Origin: Pseudomonas helleri
GTDB lineage: Bacteria; Pseudomonadota; Gammaproteobacteria; Pseudomonadales; Pseudomonadaceae
Assembly (NCBI RefSeq): GCF_001043025.1
Contig: NZ_JYLD01000012.1
Location: 1-64,000, forward strand
Direction of reading: 5' to 3'
Length of the DNA stretch: 64,000 nucleotides
Shown here: positions 25,330-33,500 of the stretch, one piece after another
Layout of the letters: every line of letters begins with the position of its first letter
Position numbering within the stretch: position 1 is the stretch's first letter
Made by a program: the position numbers and the translations under genes
Notes under the pieces: generated by a model
What the model was told of the DNA's origin: nothing
What the model saw: the letters and a program-made list of their open reading frames with translations, nothing else
The model's database searches: none

Positions 25330-27102
25330 ATGCCTGAATTCAATGCCCCGCTGCGTGACATGCGCTTTGTGCTGCACGAAGTATTTCAAGCGCCAGCACT
25401 TTGGGCGCGCCTGCCCGCTCTGGCCGAGCACGTTGATGCCGACACTGCTGATGCGATCTTGCAAGAAGCAGCCAAAGTCACCAGCCAATTGATCGCCCCT
25501 CTTAACCGCAGTGGCGACGAAGAAGGCGCCCAATGGCACGCGGGCAAGATCAGCACGCCGCAAGGGTTCAAGGCGGCCTATGACACCTATATTGAAGGTG
25601 GCTGGGTCGGCCTGTCAGGCAACCCGGACTTTGGCGGGCTGGGCATGCCCAAGATGCTCGCCGTGCAATTTGAAGAAATGCTCTACGCCGCCAACTCCAG
25701 TTTTGCCCTGTATTCGGCGCTGACATCCGGCGCCTGCCTGGCCATTGACGCTCACGCCAGCACGACGCTTAAAGAAACCTATCTGCCACCGATGTATGAA
25801 GGTCGCTGGGCAGGCTCGATGTGCCTCACCGAAGCCCATTCCGGCACCGATCTGGGGCTTATCCGCACCCGTGCTGAACCGCGAGCAGACGGCAGTTTCA
25901 GCCTCAGTGGCAGCAAAATTTTCATCACCGGTGGCGATCAGGACCTGACCGAGAACATTGTCCATCTGGTCCTCGCCAAACTGCCGGACGCACCGGCCGG
26001 GCCGCGCGGCATTTCGCTGTTCCTGGTGCCCAAGGTGCTGGTCAATGCCGACGGCACGCTGGCTCACGCCAATGCCGTGAGCTGCGGTTCTATCGAACAC
26101 AAAATGGGCATCAAGGCGTCTGCGACCTGCGTGATCAACTTTGACGGCGCCCAAGGCTGGTTGATCGGCGAAGCCAACAAGGGCCTGGCGGCCATGTTCA
26201 CGATGATGAACTACGAGCGCCTGTCCATCGGGATTCAGGGCATCGGCTGTGCCGAGACCTCATACCAAAACGCCCGTACCTACGCCCGCGAACGCCTGCA
26301 AAGCCGGGCGCCGACCGGTGCAGTAGCGCCCGAGAAAATGGCCGACCCGATCATCGTTCACCCTGATGTGCGGCGCATGCTGCTGAGCATGAAGGCCATG
26401 ACCGAAGGCGGTCGCGCGTTTGCCAGCTATGTCGGCCAGCAACTGGACCTGAGCAAGTACTCAACCGATGCACAAGAGCAGCAGGACGCCGCAGCGCTGG
26501 TGGCTTTACTGACGCCGGTGGCCAAGGCCTTTTTCACTGACACCGGGCTCGACAGCTGCGTGCTGGGCCAGCAAGTGTTCGGGGGCCACGGTTACATTCG
26601 TGAATGGGGGCAAGAGCAATTGGTGCGCGATGTTCGCATCGCGCAAATTTACGAAGGCACTAATGGTATTCAGGCGCTGGACTTGCTGGGCCGCAAGGTC
26701 ATTGCCAATGGCGGCGTAGCGCTGCGTTTGTTTACCGCGCAGATCCGCGAGTTTGCCGCTCAACCGGGCAAGCCTTACCAGCACGAACTCTTACAAGCGG
26801 TGCAACGGCTTGAAGATTTAAGCGACTGGCTGCAAGCGCAGGCCAAGCTCAACCCCAATGAAATCGGCGCAGCTTCGGTGGAGTACCTGCAGGTCTTTGG
26901 CTATGTGGCATACGCCTGGTTGTGGGCGCGCATGGCAGATGTTGCCCAGGGTTCCCTTGAGGCGGATCCGGCGTTCTATACGGCGAAACTGGCCACGGCG
27001 AGGTTCTATTTCAAGCGGCTTTTGCCACGCATCGACAGTCTGGAACAGTCGATACGCGCGGGCAGCGAATCATTGTTTGAACTGGACGCTGCGAGCTTTT
27101 AA
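25330..27102 (+). CDS. Acyl-CoA dehydrogenase (DmdC-like, long form)
   Basis: A 590-residue FAD-dependent acyl-CoA dehydrogenase with an extra N-terminal and C-terminal segment, as in DmdC (methylmercaptopropionyl-CoA dehydrogenase) and related enzymes. It shows MCLTEAHSGTDLG, FITGG, YERLSIGIQGIG and QIYEGTNGIQALDLLGRK, the last carrying the catalytic Glu near residue 440. ATG 25330 has GAGG eight bases upstream. In an operon with the acyl-CoA synthetase and probably under the divergent two-component system. The exact substrate cannot be fixed by sequence. Confidence 0.9.
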   Translation: MPEFNAPLRDMRFVLHEVFQAPALWARLPALAEHVDADTADAILQEAAKVTSQLIAPLNRSGDEEGAQWHAGKISTPQGFKAAYDTYIEGGWVGLSGNPDFGGLGMPKMLAVQFEEMLYAANSSFALYSALTSGACLAIDAHASTTLKETYLPPMYEGRWAGSMCLTEAHSGTDLGLIRTRAEPRADGSFSLSGSKIFITGGDQDLTENIVHLVLAKLPDAPAGPRGISLFLVPKVLVNADGTLAHANAVSCGSIEHKMGIKASATCVINFDGAQGWLIGEANKGLAAMFTMMNYERLSIGIQGIGCAETSYQNARTYARERLQSRAPTGAVAPEKMADPIIVHPDVRRMLLSMKAMTEGGRAFASYVGQQLDLSKYSTDAQEQQDAAALVALLTPVAKAFFTDTGLDSCVLGQQVFGGHGYIREWGQEQLVRDVRIAQIYEGTNGIQALDLLGRKVIANGGVALRLFTAQIREFAAQPGKPYQHELLQAVQRLEDLSDWLQAQAKLNPNEIGAASVEYLQVFGYVAYAWLWARMADVAQGSLEADPAFYTAKLATARFYFKRLLPRIDSLEQSIRAGSESLFELDAASF

Positions 27103-27114
27103 GAGGCCCACTGA

Positions 27115-27143
27115 AAACGGCGGCCCTTTCGAGGCCGCCGTTT
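27115..27143. terminator. Bidirectional terminator between acyl-CoA dehydrogenase and ABM genes
   Basis: An 11-bp perfect stem (AAACGGCGGCC / GGCCGCCGTTT, 7-base loop) lies between two convergent genes, 12 bases after one stop and 5 bases beyond the other. Confidence 0.8.
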
Positions 27144-27148
27144 ACGGT

Positions 27149-27445
27149 TTAAAGACTCAATTCATCCAGCACCAGCACCTCACGGTGCTCCAGCAAGTCC
27201 GCAACGGCCTTGGCCATCGCTAAATAGTGTGGCGTTGTTTTGTGGTGCTCGATGGCCGCCAGATCTTTCCAGCCTTCGATAAACACAAAGCGCTGCGGAT
27301 CGGTACGGTCAATATGCAGATCGTAGAACGTGCAGCCTTCTTCTTTGCGTGAGCCTTCCACACACGCCAGCAGCGCTTGTTTGACGGTCTCTTCTTGACC
27401 GGCCTTGGCGCGTAATACAGCAACGATTTTGATGATGTTGGACAT
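27149..27445 (-). CDS. Antibiotic biosynthesis monooxygenase-family protein (YgiN-like)
   Basis: A 98-residue ferredoxin-fold protein of the ABM family, beginning MSNIIKIVAVLRAKAGQEETV and carrying the family core EGCTFYDLHIDRTDPQRFVF followed by EGWKDLAAIEHH. Members include quinol monooxygenase YgiN and small cofactor-free oxygenases; many act on quinones or remain unassigned. It is a single gene facing the acyl-CoA dehydrogenase, with a shared terminator. Confidence 0.85.
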   Translation of the reverse strand: MSNIIKIVAVLRAKAGQEETVKQALLACVEGSRKEEGCTFYDLHIDRTDPQRFVFIEGWKDLAAIEHHKTTPHYLAMAKAVADLLEHREVLVLDELSL

Positions 27446-27554
27446 TTCGGCTTCCTGGGAGTGGTGTTCTTGAACACGCCAACCCTACTACGGCACAGAG
27501 ACAGAAACATCTGCAGCGTGCAAAAAATTGGCTGCCAAGAACACCTTCAAAGGA

Positions 27555-27803
27555 TTAGCGGGCCGCCTGGCTGGCCAGACGGCTTACGATGTCATCCTTG
27601 ATTTTAAGCCGCTTCTCCTTGAGCGCCAGTAACACTTCATCAGTCACACCCAGCGCACTGGGCGCTTCGGCCTCTACCACCTGCTTGTCAGCCACTGTGT
27701 ACTTCTCAATTAACGCAGCCAAGTGCGGGTCTTGACCTTTAAGCGTGTCGAGAGCCTCTTTGGAGAAGCCCAAATCCAATGGCAAATCATGTTTGACTGG
27801 CAT
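27555..27803 (-). CDS. YdcH-family (DUF465-like) small protein
   Basis: An 82-residue acidic helical protein. The central segment HLAALIEKYTVADKQVVEAE and the C-terminal LKEKRLKIKDDIVSRL match the helical hairpin of YdcH/DUF465 proteins, which are small cytosolic proteins of unknown role. ATG 27803 is preceded by AATGAGGTG. No operon partner is close by. Confidence 0.7.
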   Translation of the reverse strand: MPVKHDLPLDLGFSKEALDTLKGQDPHLAALIEKYTVADKQVVEAEAPSALGVTDEVLLALKEKRLKIKDDIVSRLASQAAR

Positions 27804-27985
27804 AGATGCACCTCATTGAACGTTTCGGTGACGGTTTCAGACTCTGAGGATGAGCCTGCGCAAAAGGTTCCATCCGTGATGAACCCACTACAGCAATACC
27901 ACGCATCCGGGCAGTGAGAAAGCCGCGCTTGTCTTTCTGTCAGCGAGCAATGAATGTGTACATAAAGCAATAGCCCCCACACTGT

Positions 27986-28020
27986 CCTCTCCCGAAGGAG
28001 AGGAAACCGATTGGGGGATA
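27986..28020. repeat. REP copy, inverted relative to 20842-20896
   Basis: CCTCTCC-CGAA-GGAGAGG with the same AACCGATTGGGGGATA flank as the copy near 20.85 kb, in the opposite orientation and lacking the outer arm on one side. Confidence 0.75.
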
Positions 28021-28052
28021 CTGAAGATCCTTGATGGCCCAGGAGGCACCGT

Positions 28053-28166
28053 TTATGAATGGCTGCTCCAGAACAGCGCGGCGGCCGCTACCAGAATGAC
28101 CAGGAAAAGAATGGCCCACGCATCGACCTTGCTGCTGGTTTTACGCACTTTCATTTGAGTTCTCAT
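28053..28166 (-). CDS. Small single-pass membrane protein, 37 aa
   Basis: A basic N-terminus (MRTQMKVRKTSSK) is followed by one hydrophobic helix (AWAILFLVILVAAAALFW) and a three-residue tail. Start ATG 28166 has AAAGGCG upstream; ATG 28154 is an alternative. The arrangement, with a positively charged cytoplasmic end followed by a membrane helix, is typical of real small membrane proteins. No function is known to me. Confidence 0.6.
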   Translation of the reverse strand: MRTQMKVRKTSSKVDAWAILFLVILVAAAALFWSSHS

Positions 28167-28409
28167 CGCATCGCCTTTTTTCGGTTTTATGGGTGAATGC
28201 TTAGAAGAATGTCTCTAAGTAAAGACCCGTAATACCCTTTGTACAAGTAAGTGATTGAGAATCAGCCTCTTATAGTCGCTTTGGTTCTTTGCATATGCTT
28301 AAACATCACTTTTGCGCATAACTACAAACTGGTATCTTGCGACCGCTCCGTGGGGAGTGCGCGGCCGTGCGCGCAGATAAGCTGTAAGCAGCCTGAGAAC
28401 AGGACCTAT

Positions 28410-30068
28410 ATGTACGTATATGACGAGTACGATCAGCGGATCATCGAGGACCGCGTAAAGCAGTTCCGAGATCAAACCCGACGCTACCTGGCAGGGGAGC
28501 TGAGCGAAGAAGAGTTCCGCCCTCTGCGCCTGCAAAATGGCCTTTATGTCCAGCGTTTTGCCCCAATGCTGCGGGTTGCCGTGCCGTATGGCCAGTTGAC
28601 TTCGCGTCAAGCGCGAATGATGGCAAAGATTGCCCGCGACTACGACAAAGGCTACGCCCACATCAGTACCCGCCAGAACGTACAGTTCAACTGGCCGGCT
28701 CTCGAAGACGTGCCCGATATTCTGGAAGAACTGGCGACCGTGCAAATGCATGCCATTCAGACCAGCGGTAACTGCCTGCGTAACGTCACCACCGACCAGT
28801 TCGCCGGTGTGGCGGCAGATGAGCTGATTGACTCGCGCCCATGGTGCGAAATCGTTCGTCAGTGGACCACCTTCCACCCGGAATTCGCCTACCTGCCACG
28901 CAAGTTCAAAATTGCGATCAATGGCTCGGCGTCTGACCGTGCCGCCATCGAAGTTCACGACATCGGCCTGGAGCCTGTGTTCAACGAAGCTGGCGATCTG
29001 GGCTTCCGTGTACTCGTGGGTGGCGGCCTGGGCCGTACGCCGGTGGTCGGCGCATTCATTAATGAATTCCTGCCGTGGCAAGACTTGCTGAGCTACCTCG
29101 AAGCCATCCTGCGTGTTTACAACCGCTATGGCCGTCGTGACAACAAGTACAAGGCCCGGATCAAGATCCTGGTAAAAGCCCTGACCCCTGAAGTCTTCGC
29201 TGAACGCGTTGAGGCCGAGATGGTTCACCTGCGTGGCGGCTCGACCACGCTGACCGAAGCGGAAGTTCAACGGATCGCCAAGCACTTCGTTGACCCGGCT
29301 TACAAAGCCCTGCCTGACTTCGGTGCTGAACTGGCCGAGCTGGACAAGCAGCATCCAGGCTTTGCCCGCTGGCGCAGCCGCAACACCCTGGCCCACAAAA
29401 AGCCGGGTTATGTTGCCGTTACCCTGTCGTTGAAACCCACCGGTGTTGCGCCGGGTGACGTGACCGACAAGCAGTGGGACGCGATTGCCGATATGGCCGA
29501 CCGCTACAGCTTCGGCCAGTTGCGCACCTCCCACGAGCAGAACATCATCCTGGCCGATGTTGAAGAAGGCCAGTTGTTCACCATGTGGGGCGAATTGCGC
29601 GAACAAGGTTTCGCCACGCCGAACATTGGTTTGCTGACCGACATGATCTGCTGCCCGGGCGGTGACTTCTGCTCGCTGGCCAACGCCAAGTCGATCCCGA
29701 TTGCCGAATCGATCCAGCGCCGTTTTGAAGACCTGGACTACCTGTTCGACATCGGTGAGCTGGACCTCAATATTTCCGGTTGCATGAACGCCTGTGGTCA
29801 CCACCACGTCGGTCATATCGGTATTTTGGGCGTGGACAAGAAAGGCGCTGAGTTCTACCAGGTGTCACTGGGTGGCAACGCCAGCCGTGATGCCAGCCTG
29901 GGCAAGATCCTTGGCCCATCGTTCGCGCAAGATGACATGCCGGATGTGATTGAAAAGCTGATCGACGTCTATGTTGAAAAACGCAATGAAGATGAGCGTT
30001 TTATCGACACTTACCAACGTATCGGCATCGACCCTTTCAAGGAGCGCGTCTATGCAGCGAATAATTAA
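28410..30068 (+). CDS. cysI: Sulfite reductase hemoprotein (nitrite/sulfite reductase family)
   Basis: A 552-residue siroheme and 4Fe-4S enzyme that reduces sulfite to sulfide in cysteine synthesis. The paired ligand motifs ICCPGGDFC and ISGCMNACG carry the four cysteines, and two ferredoxin-like half domains (STRQNVQFNW and TSHEQNIIL) precede them. ATG 28410 starts MYVYDEYDQRI with AGGA at five bases; the frame is open to 28251, but the extension has no family match. The downstream DUF934 gene overlaps its end by 17 bases. Confidence 0.93.
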   Translation: MYVYDEYDQRIIEDRVKQFRDQTRRYLAGELSEEEFRPLRLQNGLYVQRFAPMLRVAVPYGQLTSRQARMMAKIARDYDKGYAHISTRQNVQFNWPALEDVPDILEELATVQMHAIQTSGNCLRNVTTDQFAGVAADELIDSRPWCEIVRQWTTFHPEFAYLPRKFKIAINGSASDRAAIEVHDIGLEPVFNEAGDLGFRVLVGGGLGRTPVVGAFINEFLPWQDLLSYLEAILRVYNRYGRRDNKYKARIKILVKALTPEVFAERVEAEMVHLRGGSTTLTEAEVQRIAKHFVDPAYKALPDFGAELAELDKQHPGFARWRSRNTLAHKKPGYVAVTLSLKPTGVAPGDVTDKQWDAIADMADRYSFGQLRTSHEQNIILADVEEGQLFTMWGELREQGFATPNIGLLTDMICCPGGDFCSLANAKSIPIAESIQRRFEDLDYLFDIGELDLNISGCMNACGHHHVGHIGILGVDKKGAEFYQVSLGGNASRDASLGKILGPSFAQDDMPDVIEKLIDVYVEKRNEDERFIDTYQRIGIDPFKERVYAANN

Positions 30069-30546
30069 GAACAACGAGGTTATCGACGAAACCTGGCACT
30101 TGCTGCCAAAGGACGCAACCTTCGACGGTATTTCCAACTGTGACGACCTGATCGTGCCGCTGGCATTGTGGCGCGAACATGCTCACGCCCTAAAAGCCCG
30201 TGACGGCGGTCTGGGTGTGTGGCTGGACAGCGATGAAGAAGCCGAAGAGATTGGCCAGGACGTTGAGCACTTCCAGGTAATTGCCCTGAATTTCCCGGCG
30301 TTCACCGATGGCCGCAGCTACTCCAACGCCCGTCTGCTGCGCGACCGCTATGGTTTCAAAGGTGAATTGCGCGCCATTGGCGATGTACTGCGTGACCAGT
30401 TGTTCTATCTGCACCGTTGCGGCTTTGACGCGTTTGCCATTCGCGCAGACAAAGACCCGTATGAAGCACTGGAAGGCCTGAAAGATTTTTCGGTGACCTA
30501 CCAGTCTTCATCCGACGAGCCGATGCCTCTGTTCCGTCGTCGTTAA
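30052..30546 (+). CDS. DUF934 family protein, sulfite reductase partner
   Basis: A 164-residue protein of the DUF934 family, which occurs next to the ferredoxin-type sulfite reductase gene in many proteobacteria and is taken to assist it. The conserved LNFPAFTDGRSYSNARLLRDRYGF is clear. The start ATG 30052 overlaps cysI and has AAGGAG eight bases upstream, showing translational coupling. It has no redox motif of its own. Confidence 0.85.
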   Translation: MQRIIKNNEVIDETWHLLPKDATFDGISNCDDLIVPLALWREHAHALKARDGGLGVWLDSDEEAEEIGQDVEHFQVIALNFPAFTDGRSYSNARLLRDRYGFKGELRAIGDVLRDQLFYLHRCGFDAFAIRADKDPYEALEGLKDFSVTYQSSSDEPMPLFRRR

Positions 30547-30556
30547 GCACAGCGTG

Positions 30557-30583
30557 ACAGCCCTGAGCGAACCTCAGGGCTGT
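30557..30583. terminator. Bidirectional terminator between DUF934 and NEL-type genes
   Basis: A 10-bp perfect stem (ACAGCCCTGA / TCAGGGCTGT, 7-base loop) lies between two convergent genes, ten bases after the plus-strand stop and eleven bases beyond the minus-strand stop. Confidence 0.75.
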
Positions 30584-30594
30584 TTACGTAGCGC

Positions 30595-33500
30595 TTAAAT
30601 GTCTGGTGATTGTGTTTCGCCCGGAACAACCGGCGCTTGCACAACGTTAGTTTTCAATTCCATTTGGGTCAGTTGCTCTATAACGTCCGCAATGGCCTGT
30701 TTGCGCTCTTTGCCCACCCTTTCAGCCTCTTGACGGTATTCATCACTGCTGAGCGTTGCTCTCTTTGAGTACACCTCATCCAGCATCTCTTGATACTTGC
30801 TCATTACGGCTGTGAACGACTCTGGCTTTTTTTTCTGCAAGTAATCGCTCCAGAATTCTTGCCCGGAAATTGAATGCACCAGCGCCGGTACTTGCTCTTG
30901 ATCAAGTACATAACGCTTTGCGGTGTCGAGATCAGTTGCCGATACGTTGGCAATATTGCCAAAGCGCATGCTGGTTGGGCGTGCGGGCAACTCCAGCGGG
31001 CTGGCCAGATTGACGTGATAAAACATCTGGATCTCCAACGGGTCAAGACGTCGTATCTGCTGCTCTACACTGCCCGGGCTAAGTAGCTCTGCCAACCTCA
31101 TGCCTTCCGCACTCTCCAGACGATAAGCAACCCCCTGCTGCTCTATCGCCGACATGTCGGCCAATGGCACGGAAGCCAGATCCGGATTTATCGCATCAAC
31201 CAACTCTTGCAGTTGCTGCACGTACTCGCTCTGCGTGGCATGGATGGCATCGATCCGCGCTTTAATAATGCTTAACACATGCTTGTTGAGCATTTCGATA
31301 CGGAATAACCCGCGCGCCAGCTTGAGCATTGCGCTCTCACCTTGCTCCGAGTGCTCCGCCAGAAAAACCAGATGTTCCAGCTCCAGCTCTGCAAATACCA
31401 TTGCAATGCCGTCACCACAGGTACTTAAGTGCCCGGCAAGAGAATATAGACGACTGCGCAATTGGGTGCTGTCGTTGGCGGCTTTTAACAGCGTCCAGAC
31501 ACGCAGAGTCAAATCCACCCGTGCGTTGGCAAATTGCGATGACGTACTCAGATCTTCAATGACCGCGAAAAAATCACCGGCGCCAGGCTCACGCAGCAAA
31601 GCGTTCCATACACGGCTTTGCTCAGCAGTGGGCTCAACAACCCAATGCTTGATCCCTTGTATTCGAGACACATGTTGACGTACATCCACCATGCCCAGCG
31701 TAATTTGCTGGCTGTCGCGGTAAAGACCTAAACGTCTGGTTGAGTCAGGGGTCAATGGGTTGTCATGCAAAGACGTCACGCGATTAATCGAGGCCATTGA
31801 CTCGGTCAAAATGGCACTCGGAATAAAACTGATCGAGTTATTACGCAGGTCCAGCGTCTGCAGGTCATTCAGTATGCCTATGCCTGTTGGCCATTCACTC
31901 AACCCGGTGTAACGCAGCATCAAATGCTGCAGTTGTGGCATATGCTGCACTGAAAAATTGCGACCCAATGGATTACCGGTCAGCACCAGTGTTTTTAGTT
32001 TTGTTTTCGCCGACAGGATGTTGGCACTTTCAGGGGTCAATACAATTTGATTGTTGCGCAGATTCAAATGTGTCAACTCTGGCATGGTAGCTATAGAGGC
32101 CGGAAGCTCAGTCAACTGTGTGGTGTTGAGGGAAAGATGGCGCAGTTCAGTAAATTTTTCTAAAAAACTCGCGGGTACGGTGCTCGTAGTGTTGGACAGA
32201 TGCAACGAAAGTATATGCCGAAAATCCGCCTGAAGAGGCGGCAAGGCATCCACCGGCCAACCGTTGAGATCCAGTTCGTAGCCTGTGGCCCCTTCCAGGC
32301 TGACCGGCGTGCTCAATCTGCGCCAGGCCCGAATCAGCGCCCGGCTCATGGCTCGTTTAGTTTGAACAGGCACCAACGTGCGCTGCCCTCTGGACGGATA
32401 GCTCCAGGCATTGACCTCTTCCCAGTCCTGTAACGTCTTGCGCAGCAGATCCAGCTCGGCTTTAAGTCTCACCAATTCACTGGCAGCCTGAATCGGCGTT
32501 TGCTGCAAGCGGTATAAATAATGTCCTATCTGGGTTTCCGACATGTTTGGGTACAGATCTAGAACCAATTCTTTTAATGCCAACGGTTTGCTAGCGTCGA
32601 GCTGATGTCCGGACCGGCCGCCTAACGTGTAACCCACTCGCCCATCGGCCAGGCGCATGGGGGATTTAAACCAGGGTTTTATAGGTTGCATGCCCAATGC
32701 GCTTGCTGAGCTATCACGTTGCTTGGCTGCCAGAATGGCAACGCGTGACATGAAGTCTGAATAAGACAGTGTTGTGCCTGAGTTAAGCCCATTACGTTCG
32801 TTGTCAGTCAGCGATTTAAACACGCACGCCGTCAAATCCGGGCTGGTAAACGGTTGCCCCGCGCTTGTCCCGGAAAACTCATAAAGTTCGCCTTTTTTAA
32901 AAATCTCTCGCCTTGACGAACCGGTCTCGCCTTCAATGGCACTTATTTGCTCATTGTTCAGGCTGCTGCGCACTGAAATAGTCACTTTCTTTGGCCAGCC
33001 AGGCAGTTGCGCGATGGTTTTCCAGGCCAACGTTTGGCTGTCAGCGCTGCTCAAGGCTTCGCAAGCAATCCCCTCAATAGCTCTATTTAAACGCAGCCTT
33101 TGTGCATAGATGCGCGCCTCTTCGGCAGCACGCAGGGGCATGTGAGCACGATAGGTGAGCGCGGTTAACTCATCCTGCGTCAGATGACTGACCAGCTCTT
33201 CAAGCACATTTAGCGGCAAGCCTGGAAATTGCTTGCTGATATTTTTAAGCGCGGGCTCAAGAGTTTTTTCCACCGTATAAAGGCTTGATACCAGAGTGCG
33301 TTGGCTTGCGTGCGCCAAGCTGCCTAACTTACGCGCCAGCACCAACGCTTGAGCCTGCGTCCCTGTTACGGACTCCCCCAGTAATGTTTCGATCTGCGTC
33401 TCAGAGAGCGCCTCAAGCGTTGCGTCAAGCAACTCGCCCTTATTAATGCGCGCCTGACTGATTTCCGTCCTTGAATAGGCTCTTTCAGAGCTCACACCGA

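Noticed and set aside
28299..29816. 505-codon open frame antisense to cysI
   Set aside because: Shadow of a conserved gene; the translation has no domain-like pattern.
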